In this document: in pieces, positions 15,084 to 22,806 of the stretch | Layout of the letters: each line of letters begins with the position of its first letter | Position numbering within the stretch: position 1 is the stretch's first letter | Assembly: GCA_964557975.1 (NCBI GenBank) | Contig: CAZLCG010000020.1 | Location: 1-34,246 of the forward strand | DNA length: 34,246 bases | Source: Fimenecus sp964557975 | GTDB taxonomy: Bacteria > Bacillota > Clostridia > Oscillospirales > Acutalibacteraceae | Reading direction: 5' to 3' | Position numbers and translations under genes: made by a program | Notes under the pieces: model-generated | The model's input: only the letters and a program-made list of their open reading frames with translations | Databases searched by the model: none | Told to the model about the DNA's origin: nothing

Positions 15084-15099
15084 TAAAGGAGAACTTTTT

Positions 15100-15741
15100 A
15101 TGGCATTGGGAGAAAAAATTGAGATAAGAACCGACAATCCGCAGTTAAAGCTGGAAATCTATAAGGGACATTACGCCACGGCGCACGGTCATTCAAATTA
15201 TTACATTGACATCGCCAACAACAAGGCTAACCTTTCGCAGGCGAAGGCGGTCGCAAAGGCGCTTGCCGTAAAATACAGAAACCATACAATGGTAGACACC
15301 GTCCTTTGCCTTGACGGAATGGAGGTTATAGCAACCTGCCTTGCAAACGAGCTTACCTCGCACGGATTTATGAATATGAACAGCGGCAGGGATATTTTTA
15401 TTCTCACTCCGGAGCATAATTCGGGCAGTCAGCTTTTCTTCCGTGACAATACCTCTCCGATGATTACGGGTAAGGATGTGCTGATAATTGCCGCGTCGGT
15501 TGCAACGGGCTTTACCGTTAAATCAGCGGTGGAATCCATAAATTATTACGGCGGTAATCCCGTCGGAATTGCGTCGATTTTCGCAACGGTCGATGAAATC
15601 GCGGGCTTAGAGGTAAATTCCGTGTTTAATCCCAAGGATTTGCCCGACTATGCGACGACGCTTGCGCACGATTGCCCTATGTGCAAAAGAGGTGAGAAAA
15701 TTAACGCGCTTGTCAATTCCTTCGGCTGTTCGCAGCTCTAA
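15100..15741 (+). CDS. Phosphoribosyltransferase-like protein lacking the acidic PRPP pair
   Basis: A 213-residue protein with a type I phosphoribosyltransferase fold, nearest in style to orotate phosphoribosyltransferase. The central strand and loop 'VLIIAASVATGFTVKSAV' (127-144) align with the PRPP loop V(L/I)xxDDxxxTG, but the two acidic residues are Ala131 and Ala132. Residues 70-80 'CLDGMEVIATC' keep the expected helix start. A C-terminal Cys pair (CPMC, 192-195) is unusual. The start at 15100 follows AAGGAG eight bases upstream; a longer frame runs into the transporter gene. Because no other pyrimidine gene is near, and it sits with a sugar transporter, it may have a binding or regulatory role. 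Confidence 0.75.
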   Translation: MALGEKIEIRTDNPQLKLEIYKGHYATAHGHSNYYIDIANNKANLSQAKAVAKALAVKYRNHTMVDTVLCLDGMEVIATCLANELTSHGFMNMNSGRDIFILTPEHNSGSQLFFRDNTSPMITGKDVLIIAASVATGFTVKSAVESINYYGGNPVGIASIFATVDEIAGLEVNSVFNPKDLPDYATTLAHDCPMCKRGEKINALVNSFGCSQL

Positions 15742-15786
15742 TTGCCGAAGCATAATTACTATGGGCTTTACGCGGAGGAATAAGAG

Positions 15787-17100
15787 ATGAAAGAAACAAT
15801 AATTCAGTTTGGAACAGGCAATTTCCTGCGTGGCTTTGCAGATTATTTTATTGATGAAATGAACAAACAGAGCCTGTATGACGGCAGAATTGTTATTGTA
15901 TCGCCTACAAATTCCAAAACAGTTGATGTATTGAACAAACAGAATTGCCGATATAATCTCTATCTTCGCGGTATTGAAAACGGAAAAGAGGTCTGCAGGC
16001 ATACGGAAATTAACTCAATCAGTCGCGCCGTAAATCCATATATTGATTTTGACGCATATATTGCTATTGCTCATAATCCCGATTTCAGATTCATCATTTC
16101 AAATACAACGGAAGCGGGCATTGAGTATGCGGCTGATAATAAGTTTACCGACAGACCGACAAAATCATTCCCTGCCAAGCTTACTCAGCTTTTATATGAA
16201 AGATTTAAGACAGGACTGAACGGCTTTGTCATTCTTGCATGTGAGCTGATTGATAATAACGGAGAAAAGTTAAAAAAATGCGTTGTTGAATATGCAAAAC
16301 AATGGAAGCTCGGCGAGGATTTTTACAACTGGGTAATTGAGGAAAATACATTCCGCAACACACTTGTGGATAGAATTGTTACAGGCTATCCTAAAGACGA
16401 GGCGGGAAATTTATGTCCTGACGACGCGCTTTTGAACACAGCGGAAATTTATCATTTCTGGGCTGTTGAGGGCGATTATGAGGATGAATTACCGTTACAA
16501 AAAGCAGGCTTTAATGTGGTGTGGACCGATGACGTTTCACCGTATAAGAAACGCAAGGTGCGCGTGCTGAACGGTGCCCATACTTCAATGGTTTTTCCTG
16601 CCCTGCTTTGCGGTATTGAAACAGTCGGCGAATGTCTTAACGACGAGCTGATAAACAGGTATTTACAGGATATTTTATTCAAATATATCATCCCTGTTCT
16701 CGGCGAAAATGATGATAATATCGCTTTTGCAAACGCTGTCCTTGAACGCTTTGCAAATCCGTATATAAAGCATCGGTTAAAATCCGTTTCGCTTAATTCC
16801 GTAAGTAAATTTTCCGTTCGTGTTCTGCCGACTGTTATTGATTATAAAAATAAGAACGGAAATTATCCGAGAGCGCTTGTATTTTCTTTAGCCTGCCTTA
16901 TTGAGTATTATAAAAACCGTACACCGCAGGATAGTGAAAATCTGATTGAATTTATAAAAGAAAACAGTGCCGAAGCAATCCTTTCAAACGCAGATTTGTG
17001 GGGATGTGATTTATCGGAAATGCTTGATATTGTGAATGAAAGCTTAGAAAAAATACACAGCGTCGGAATCAGAGAGGCGGTAAAATGGGCTTTGTCGTAA
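15787..17100 (+). CDS. uxaB: Tagaturonate reductase (altronate oxidoreductase)
   Basis: Reduces D-tagaturonate to D-altronate with NADH in galacturonate breakdown. It belongs to the mannitol-dehydrogenase-like family (437 residues). Features include the N-terminal nucleotide loop 'FGTGNFLRGF' (8-17), 'NTTEAGIEY' in the middle and the catalytic-domain signature 'VRVLNGAHTSM'. The gene has GGAGGA before the ATG. It overlaps the next gene by 16 bases. The codons are more AT-rich and less CG-rich than those of the transporter and phosphoribosyltransferase-like genes, which may mean a separate origin. Together with the dehydratase it forms half of a galacturonate pathway; the isomerase (uxaC) and KDG kinase/aldolase are not in the window. 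Confidence 0.9.
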   Translation: MKETIIQFGTGNFLRGFADYFIDEMNKQSLYDGRIVIVSPTNSKTVDVLNKQNCRYNLYLRGIENGKEVCRHTEINSISRAVNPYIDFDAYIAIAHNPDFRFIISNTTEAGIEYAADNKFTDRPTKSFPAKLTQLLYERFKTGLNGFVILACELIDNNGEKLKKCVVEYAKQWKLGEDFYNWVIEENTFRNTLVDRIVTGYPKDEAGNLCPDDALLNTAEIYHFWAVEGDYEDELPLQKAGFNVVWTDDVSPYKKRKVRVLNGAHTSMVFPALLCGIETVGECLNDELINRYLQDILFKYIIPVLGENDDNIAFANAVLERFANPYIKHRLKSVSLNSVSKFSVRVLPTVIDYKNKNGNYPRALVFSLACLIEYYKNRTPQDSENLIEFIKENSAEAILSNADLWGCDLSEMLDIVNESLEKIHSVGIREAVKWALS

Positions 17101-18458
17101 TCAATAAAAACGATAATGTAAGGGTATCTTTGGATAACGGTCATAAATATGCCTTAACCGACGTCAACAAGGGTGAAAAAGTAATTAAATACGGCTATCC
17201 TATCGGCACGGCAAGCGAAGATATAAAAAAGGGCGAGCATGTCCACAGTCATAATCTTAAGACTTCACTTTCAGGCGAGCAGGAATATACATATACGCCC
17301 GAAGCGGTCGAATATGAAACAGAAGCGCCTCTGACAATTTCCGCCTATGTTCGTAAAAACGGCGGCATAGGAATCAGAAATGATATCTGGATTGTGAATA
17401 CGGTGGGCTGTGTTAATAAGATTGCACAGAAGCTTGCAGAGAAAACAGGCGCATTCTGCTTTACACATCCCTACGGATGCAGTCAGCTTGGTGACGACCA
17501 TTTGCATACACAGCAGATTTTACGCGGTCTTATAAAGCAGCCGAATGCAGGCGGAGTGCTTGTTATCGGCTTAGGCTGTGAGAACAACAATATTGCCGAA
17601 CTCAAAAAAATCCTCGGCGAATATGACGGGGATAGAGTGAAATTTCTGAATTGTCAGGATTGTTCCGATGAAATTTCAGAGGGTGTAAAAATAATCAATG
17701 AACTCAAACAGCAGGCAGAAAAGGACAACAGAGTTAATGTTCCCATATCCGAGTTAAAAATAGGACTTAAATGCGGCGGAAGCGACGGACTGTCAGGTAT
17801 TACCGCAAATCCGCTTGTCGGCAGAATCACAGACAAAATAACAGCTATGGGTGGCACGGCAGTACTTACCGAAGTGCCCGAAATGTTCGGTGCAGAGCAG
17901 CTGCTGATGAACAGATGTATTGATAAAACCGTGTTCGATAAAGCCGTTTCAATGATTAACGGCTATAAGAAATATTTTATCAGCCACAACCATCCTGTCA
18001 GTGAGAATCCCTCGCCGGGCAACAAGGAGGGCGGCATTACAACTCTTGAGGAAAAATCGCTCGGCTGTGTTCAGAAGGGTGGTAAAGCACCGATAACCGC
18101 TGTGCTTGATTACGGCGATTTTGCCAATCACAGCGGCCTTAATCTGCTTAACGGACCGGGCAACGATATTGTTGCAGTAACAAATTTAACCGCTGTCGGC
18201 TGCCATATGATTTTGTTTACAACAGGCAGAGGCACACCGCTCGGCGCGCCTCTGCCGACAATCAAAATTTCAACGAATACAAGCCTTGCCGACAGAAAAT
18301 CGAACTGGATTGATTTTAATGCAGGCAAATGTCTTGATACCGAGTGTGACAAAGACCTATTGGATCTCATTGTTGAAACAGCAAACGGAAGGGAAACGAA
18401 AAACGAAAAAAACGGCTACCGTGAAATCGCAATCTTCAAAGACGGCGTAACGCTATGA
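17085..18458 (+). CDS. uxaA: Altronate dehydratase
   Basis: Dehydrates D-altronate to 2-keto-3-deoxygluconate. The protein (457 residues) has an N-terminal SAF-like domain (about 1-75) and the long UxaA domain with 'FTHPYGCSQLGDDHLHTQ', 'VIGLGCENNNI', 'LKCGGSDGLSGITANPLVG' and 'TGRGTPLGAPLPTIKI', all diagnostic. It is somewhat shorter than the roughly 495 residues of the E. coli enzyme, but all main motifs are present. Its start overlaps uxaB and its stop (TGA) overlaps the ATG of the decayed amidohydrolase gene, an arrangement expected of a formerly continuous operon. Confidence 0.92.
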   Translation: MGFVVINKNDNVRVSLDNGHKYALTDVNKGEKVIKYGYPIGTASEDIKKGEHVHSHNLKTSLSGEQEYTYTPEAVEYETEAPLTISAYVRKNGGIGIRNDIWIVNTVGCVNKIAQKLAEKTGAFCFTHPYGCSQLGDDHLHTQQILRGLIKQPNAGGVLVIGLGCENNNIAELKKILGEYDGDRVKFLNCQDCSDEISEGVKIINELKQQAEKDNRVNVPISELKIGLKCGGSDGLSGITANPLVGRITDKITAMGGTAVLTEVPEMFGAEQLLMNRCIDKTVFDKAVSMINGYKKYFISHNHPVSENPSPGNKEGGITTLEEKSLGCVQKGGKAPITAVLDYGDFANHSGLNLLNGPGNDIVAVTNLTAVGCHMILFTTGRGTPLGAPLPTIKISTNTSLADRKSNWIDFNAGKCLDTECDKDLLDLIVETANGRETKNEKNGYREIAIFKDGVTL

Positions 18459-18595
18459 TTATTGATGCTCATACACATTTATGAAAAAAACAAAACAGCT
18501 TTGTTTACGGCAGACCGTTTATCGCTCTGCGAAACGGCAAAAGCGTCAGAGGGAGACGGAACGGTGATGCAAATTTTCTTTGTCCGAAATTTTGA
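18455..18595 (+). pseudogene. Remnant of an amidohydrolase gene
   Basis: The ATG overlaps the uxaA stop (ATGA). The first nine codons read MIIDAHTHL, the HxH metal-binding opening of amidohydrolases, and then an in-frame TGA follows. The same frame after the TGA continues KKQNSFVYGRPFIALRNGKS, a plausible next segment of such an enzyme (relatives commonly have Trp at the position of the TGA). About 36 codons later a second TGA (18593-18595) ends the frame, and the rest of the gene, several hundred codons, is missing. UGA recoding is unlikely because UGA ends many intact genes here. It probably was a pathway enzyme in the uxa operon. Confidence 0.75.
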
Positions 18596-18652
18596 TGTTC
18601 CCGCGTAAGTATTTGAAGAAAGTCTAAATAAAAAGCCGATGCAGTTAAAATT

Positions 18653-18698
18653 CACACTCTGAGGAGTAAATTGTTTATTTCTCAGAGTGTGTTTTTTG
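18653..18698 (+). terminator. Terminator of the uronate operon
   Basis: An 11-bp perfect stem (18653-18663 with 18681-18691) is followed by TTTTTT. The 58 bases between the pseudogene and this stem hold no gene. Confidence 0.8.
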
Positions 18699-18759
18699 CT
18701 ATAAATTTTGTTGCCTACGATATGGTTTTGCATAGGTTGTAATAAGTCTGTAAACAGAA

Positions 18760-18798
18760 AAAAAGCCTTGTGTAACGTGGTTTTACACAAAGCTTTTT
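18760..18798 (-). terminator. Terminator of tmRNA
   Basis: On the minus strand a 16-bp stem with one G-U pair (18783-18798 with 18760-18775) is followed by a T run, just after the tmRNA 3' end at 18802. Confidence 0.75.
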
Positions 18799-18801
18799 CT
18801 G

Positions 18802-19155
18802 TGGTGGAGATGGCGAGAGTCGAACTCGCGTCCGAAAATTCATCCCCGTAACTTTCTACGAGCGTATTCGCTATTTTAAATTTCCCTATGCCTGACGCCT
18901 AACGACAGGCTTCAGACTTCGGTAGCTTCGTTATGTGTGACGGGTTACGAAGCTCTTGCCCGTTCACATTTACCGCTGATGACGCTCCTTACTCGGCCGC
19001 GGTGCTCCGAGAGGAACGCTTACCGCTGATTAAGCGGCAAGAAGTACTTTAGAATCTTTGTCGTTTATTTTCATAAACTGTGGCTGTTTTAAGCGGTACC
19101 ACACCGCTGCTCGCTTATCGCAGTTCAAAATCCCCGTCGAAATCCTTTCATCCCC
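18802..19155 (-). ncRNA. ssrA: Transfer-messenger RNA (tmRNA)
   Basis: It rescues stalled ribosomes by acting as both tRNA and messenger. The 3' end reads ...GTTCGACTCTCGCCATCTCCACCA with a T-arm GTTCGA and an encoded CCA. The 5' end GGGGATG pairs with CATCTCC to make a 7-bp acceptor stem (one G-U). GATTTCGACGGGGAT near the 5' end is the usual D-arm-like segment. The internal frame ends ...NDKDSKVLLAA, then TAA (complement of 19030-19032); the LLAA tail suits ClpXP-type recognition. The resume codon was not resolved. smpB lies directly upstream on the same strand, and a separate promoter sits between them. Confidence 0.93.
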
Positions 19156-19167
19156 GTGTAGAATGTT

Positions 19168-19195
19168 ATTTTAACACAAATCGGAATTTTTGCAA
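19168..19195 (-). promoter_or_regulatory. Promoter of ssrA
   Basis: On the minus strand TTGCAA (19190-19195) and TAAAAT (19168-19173) are 16 bases apart. The predicted transcript starts a few bases before the mature 5' end at 19155, so 5' processing is expected. Confidence 0.65.
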
Positions 19196-19240
19196 CAGGA
19201 AAATTTTACAAATTCGTTCAATAAATATATAAACTCGCCG

Positions 19241-19702
19241 TCAGCGCGATCTTTCCTTCATTTCACGCTCAATATTGCGCTGCGCTTCCTTTTTTGCGGC
19301 GACATCACGCTTGTCGTATAGCTTTTTACCCTTGCAAAGCCCGACCTTGACCTTAGCCCTGCCTTTAACAAAATAGACGGAAAGCGGAATAAGAGTTAAG
19401 CCCTGCTGTTTTACCGTGCCGTAAAGGCGGTTTATCTCTCTTTTATGCATAAGAAGTTTTTTTACTCTTAACGGATCTCTGTTAAAAATATTACCCTGCT
19501 CATAAGGGCTTATATGCATACCGTTTACGAATATTTCCCCGCCGTCTATACTGCACCAAGAATCTTTTAGATTCACTCTGCCCGCGCGGACTGATTTCAC
19601 TTCCGTGCCGAACAACTCAATGCCCGCCTCGTACTCCTCCAAAATGAAATAGTCGTGGTAAGCCTTTTTGTTTTGTGCGATTGTCCTTTTTTCGTCTGTC
19701 AT
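19241..19702 (-). CDS. smpB: SsrA-binding protein SmpB
   Basis: Binds tmRNA and places it on stalled ribosomes. It has 153 residues and the family motifs 'AQNKKAYHDYFILEEYEAGIELFGTEVKSVRAG', 'NGMHISPYEQGN' and 'LTLIPLSVYFVKGRAKVKVGLCKGKKLYDKR', ending in a basic tail that reaches the decoding centre. It directly precedes ssrA, a common pairing. It follows recR by 58 bases and may share its transcript. Confidence 0.96.
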   Translation of the reverse strand: MTDEKRTIAQNKKAYHDYFILEEYEAGIELFGTEVKSVRAGRVNLKDSWCSIDGGEIFVNGMHISPYEQGNIFNRDPLRVKKLLMHKREINRLYGTVKQQGLTLIPLSVYFVKGRAKVKVGLCKGKKLYDKRDVAAKKEAQRNIEREMKERSR

Positions 19703-19760
19703 AAGTTAACCTGTAATAAATGACGCCGTTTTGAGACGTATCGGGTTTGGCTGTCCATGC

Positions 19761-20360
19761 CTAAATTATCCGTCTGCCCTCAAGCGCCCTTGAAATCGTA
19801 ACCTCGTCGGCATATTCGATATCCGCGCCGACGGGAATACCGTAGGCGAGCCTTGAAACCTCAATACCGAGGGGCTTTAACAGCCTTGATATATACATAG
19901 CCGTTGCTTCGCCCTCAACGGTAGGGTTGGTTGCCATAATGACCTCTTTAACAGTATTGTCATTTAATCGGGACAATAACTCTTTAATTGTCAATTCTTC
20001 GGGTCCCACGCCGTTAATTGGGGAGATAACCCCGTGCAAAACATGATATAACCCGTTAAACTCACGCGTTCTTTCAATAACGACTACGTCTCTCGGGTCT
20101 TCAACAACGCAAATAATACTGCGGTCGCGCTTCTCGCTTTTGCAGATAGGGCAGACCTTGTCCTCTGTAAGATTTCTGCATATTTCACACTGATGAATTT
20201 TATCGTGCGCCTCGCTTATCGCGTCGGTAAGGCTTTTAACGTCCTTTTCTTCAAGCCCGAGCACATAAAAAGCAAGCCTCTCGGCTGATTTGCTGCCTAT
20301 TGAAGGCATCTTTCTGAATTCGTCAACCAGCCTTTCAAGCGCGGGAATATCGTTCGCCAT
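19761..20360 (-). CDS. recR: Recombination mediator protein RecR
   Basis: Acts with RecO and RecF to load RecA on gapped DNA. It has 199 residues: an N-terminal helix-hairpin-helix ('MPSIGSKSAERLAFYVL'), a Cys4 zinc site (C58, C61, C70, C73), a Toprim domain ('SIICVVEDPRDVVVIE') and the 'YHVLHGVISPINGVGPEEL' segment. Its ATG overlaps the ybaB stop by one base (TAATG), so the two are translationally coupled. Confidence 0.96.
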   Translation of the reverse strand: MANDIPALERLVDEFRKMPSIGSKSAERLAFYVLGLEEKDVKSLTDAISEAHDKIHQCEICRNLTEDKVCPICKSEKRDRSIICVVEDPRDVVVIERTREFNGLYHVLHGVISPINGVGPEELTIKELLSRLNDNTVKEVIMATNPTVEGEATAMYISRLLKPLGIEVSRLAYGIPVGADIEYADEVTISRALEGRRII

Positions 20361-20701
20361 TAAAACATACCGTCCATTCCGGGAATGTTAATTCCGCCCG
20401 TAATCTTGCTCATTTCTCTTTCGGCGGTTTCGTCAGCCTTTCTCATAGCCTCGTTAAGAGCCGCCAAAAGCATATCTTCAAGCATTTCAACATCCTCGGG
20501 ATCAACGACCTCCGGCTTGATTTTAACCGATTTGACCTCGTGAGAGCCGTTGACTGCAACATCGACAGCGCCGCCGCCCGACGATGCGGTATACTCGGCG
20601 ACCGCCAATTCCTCTTGCAGAGACTGCATATTAGCCTGCATTTCCTGAATTTTTTTCATCATATTTCCGCCGGCGGATTGATTGGGGATTCTTGCTTTCA
20701 T
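20360..20701 (-). CDS. ybaB: YbaB/EbfC nucleoid-associated protein
   Basis: A 113-residue DNA-binding protein of the YbaB/EbfC family, with a helical first half ('MMKKIQEMQANMQSLQEELA') and the conserved 'GGGAVDVAVNGSHEVKSVKIKPEVV...VEMLEDMLLAALNEAMRKADE' core. It lies between dnaX (11-base gap) and recR (one-base overlap), the classical order. AAGGAGA precedes the ATG. Confidence 0.94.
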   Translation of the reverse strand: MKARIPNQSAGGNMMKKIQEMQANMQSLQEELAVAEYTASSGGGAVDVAVNGSHEVKSVKIKPEVVDPEDVEMLEDMLLAALNEAMRKADETAEREMSKITGGINIPGMDGMF

Positions 20702-20712
20702 AAAAATTCTCC

Positions 20713-22482
20713 TTACTGCTCAATAATCTGTATGTCAAGCCCCTTCGCCCTTTCCAGTAAAAGGTCGAGCGGGCTTTTTTCGCTTATAGGTTTTTCGTCG
20801 GCGCCGTTTATTAAACTGCCGTAGCTTTTTGCCGTAAGATTTTTGCCCGTTATTTCAAAAACCGCGGCTTCGACGGAGCTTTTTAAAGCGCCCTTGCCGA
20901 GCTGGGATTCAAACATTTTGTTGTCGGCTTTAATGTAGATTGAATTTTCGTCCGCATACGCCGTTGAATTGCGAATTAGACTTTGTGAAAACGGATCCTT
21001 TTCACGAAGGCAGTCAAGTACCTCGAGCCAGTCGGGAAATTCCGAAATCGCGCCGTTTTCGCTTTCCATCCGCGGCGAGGTAACGGGCTCGGGCTTTTCC
21101 GATGCAAACTGCTGCGAAACGGGAGCGTCATCCTTTTCGTTTTCCTGCCGATCGAATATCCGCGGCGGCTCGGGAAATTCCTCCTCGGGGGGAGGGGGAG
21201 CGTCAAACGGAATACCGTCATTTTCCGCGTCGCCGACGGGCTGTTTTTCCTCAATCGGCGCAGGCTTTAAGGCTTGCGCGCTTATCGGCGTTTCAATTTT
21301 CGGCGTTTGCGTATTAACCGAGGATTTGGTAAAATCTCCGTTTTCAAGCTTCCTTTCAAGCTCTGATATTCTGCGCAGAAGCGAACCTCTGTCATCGCAC
21401 AGGGCGGGAGAGGTAAGCTTTATAATTGCCATTTCCGCGGTTATTCGTTTGTCCGTTCCGCGCTTAAGCTCCGCAACCGCATCGTTTATTATATCCATAC
21501 ACGAAAGCGTGGTTTCAAGAGTGAGCTTTTGCGCCTGCGATTTTATTTTATTCACTTCGCTCTCGGACGACAGAATAAGCTCCCTGTAATTCGGAACGGT
21601 AAGCGTAATCATCATATTTCTGAAATGCGAAAGCAGTTCTGAAAAAAGCCTCTCCATATCGCAGGAGCTGCGGTAAAGCTCATTTACCGTATTGAGCGCC
21701 GTTTGGCAGTCGTGCCCGACTATTGCGTTTACAAGAGAATAGATATGCTCCCGTCCCGCAATACCTGCGGCTTCGCTTGCAACCTCCTCGGTAATTGTTT
21801 TGCCGTATGACGAGCATCTGTCAAGAAGCGAAAGCGCGTCGCGCAAAGCGCCGTCGGCAATTCTCGAAATAAGCATAGCGCCGCCGTCCGTAAGGTCGAT
21901 TTTTTCCTGCTCGGCAACATATTTTATTCTTTTTGCGATAACGTCGGGTGAAATCCTTTTAAAATCAAACCTTTGACAGCGTGAGAGAATAGTTGCGGGG
22001 AGCTTGTGTACCTCGGTGGTGGCGAGAATAAATTTAACATGCTCGGGCGGTTCTTCAAGCGTTTTTAAAAGCGCGTTGAACGCACCTGCGGAAAGCATAT
22101 GAACCTCGTCTATTATATAAACCCTGTATTTAACGCAGGAGGGCATATAGTTGGTTTCTTCACGCAAATCGCGGATATTATCAACGCCGTTATTTGACGC
22201 GGCGTCTATTTCGACAACATCGACGACCGAGCCGTCGTCAATACCCTTGCAGGCGGCGCACTCGTTACAGGGGTTGCCGTTTACCGGATGCTCACAGTTA
22301 ACAGCCTTTGCGAGAATTTTAGCGCAGGTCGTTTTGCCCGTACCCCTTGAACCCGTGAAAAGATAGGCGTGCGAAACCCGATTGTTCATAACGGCGCCCA
22401 TGAGCGTTTCGGTAATATGCTCCTGCCCGACAACGTCCGAAAAGACCCGAGGCCTCCATTTGCGGTAAAGCACACGGTACAT
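20713..22482 (-). CDS. dnaX: DNA polymerase III subunit tau/gamma
   Basis: Clamp-loader ATPase of the replicative polymerase. The start at 22482 (MYRVLYRKWRP) is set by GGAGG eight bases upstream; a GTG three codons earlier is unlikely. The product has 589 residues: Walker A 'GSRGTGKTT' (44-52), a Cys4 zinc site (C63, C72, C75, C78), 'IIDEVHM' and sensor 'CQRFDF' motifs. From about residue 370 the sequence is Pro/Glu-rich and low complexity, then a C-terminal domain follows that would bind the polymerase. I saw no obvious frameshift signal for a gamma form. It heads the dnaX-ybaB-recR unit after the SRP RNA. Confidence 0.96.
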   Translation of the reverse strand: MYRVLYRKWRPRVFSDVVGQEHITETLMGAVMNNRVSHAYLFTGSRGTGKTTCAKILAKAVNCEHPVNGNPCNECAACKGIDDGSVVDVVEIDAASNNGVDNIRDLREETNYMPSCVKYRVYIIDEVHMLSAGAFNALLKTLEEPPEHVKFILATTEVHKLPATILSRCQRFDFKRISPDVIAKRIKYVAEQEKIDLTDGGAMLISRIADGALRDALSLLDRCSSYGKTITEEVASEAAGIAGREHIYSLVNAIVGHDCQTALNTVNELYRSSCDMERLFSELLSHFRNMMITLTVPNYRELILSSESEVNKIKSQAQKLTLETTLSCMDIINDAVAELKRGTDKRITAEMAIIKLTSPALCDDRGSLLRRISELERKLENGDFTKSSVNTQTPKIETPISAQALKPAPIEEKQPVGDAENDGIPFDAPPPPEEEFPEPPRIFDRQENEKDDAPVSQQFASEKPEPVTSPRMESENGAISEFPDWLEVLDCLREKDPFSQSLIRNSTAYADENSIYIKADNKMFESQLGKGALKSSVEAAVFEITGKNLTAKSYGSLINGADEKPISEKSPLDLLLERAKGLDIQIIEQ

Positions 22483-22516
22483 ATTACACACCTCCGAAAA
22501 TCAACAATAATAAAAA

Positions 22517-22652
22517 CCTTAATTCGGTCATGCACCGTGCAGGCTTGACTGTGGCGCACAGGCTGACCGCTTAATGCTGCTCGGTTCCCCGCCTGACATG
22601 ATTCACAGAGCGCTGTCGCACAGGACCAACACGGTACACGACCCAATTAAGG
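22517..22652 (-). ncRNA. ffs: Signal recognition particle RNA (small type)
   Basis: Core RNA of the signal recognition particle. The two ends form a long helix (CCTTAATT...AATTAAGG, continuing through GGTCGTG/CATGACC with wobbles). The tip carries the domain IV motif GTCAGGCGGGGAACCGAGCAGC, which holds the GGGGAACC and AGCAGC elements of the Ffh-binding loops. Length is about 136 bases, so it is the short bacterial form without the Alu domain of Bacillus. Location directly upstream of dnaX is frequent in Firmicutes. Ends are estimated to within a few bases. Confidence 0.87.
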
Positions 22653-22659
22653 CAACAAT

Positions 22660-22688
22660 ATTATAATATAAAAAATAATTTATTGCAA
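22660..22688 (-). promoter_or_regulatory. Promoter of the SRP RNA gene
   Basis: On the minus strand TTGCAA (22683-22688) and TATAAT (22660-22665) have a 17-base spacer. Transcription would start close to 22652, as needed for the RNA. Confidence 0.75.
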
Positions 22689-22721
22689 TAGAAAAATCAT
22701 ACATTTTATTATGCTTTTTTA

Positions 22722-22750
22722 TTGTTATTCATTTTCTTTTTTGATATAAT
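22722..22750 (+). promoter_or_regulatory. Promoter of the GH20 gene
   Basis: TTGTTA (22722-22727) and TATAAT (22745-22750), 17-base spacer, with TGA as an extended -10. It is back to back with the SRP RNA promoter in AT-rich DNA. Confidence 0.75.
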
Positions 22751-22806
22751 ATCACTGTATAAAAAATACGCGTAAAAGAAGCCCTGCGGTTATTCGGAGG
22801 AAAAGA

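Noticed and set aside
18455..18595. Selenocysteine or recoded UGA in the MIIDAHTHL frame
   Set aside because: A second UGA follows shortly, the rest of an amidohydrolase is absent, and UGA is a normal stop for uxaA and others here. Decay is the simpler reading.
20969..21589. 206-residue plus-strand open frame opposite dnaX
   Set aside because: It is antisense to the low-complexity part of dnaX, is Ser-rich and repetitive, and has no ribosome site. It is a by-product of codon use.
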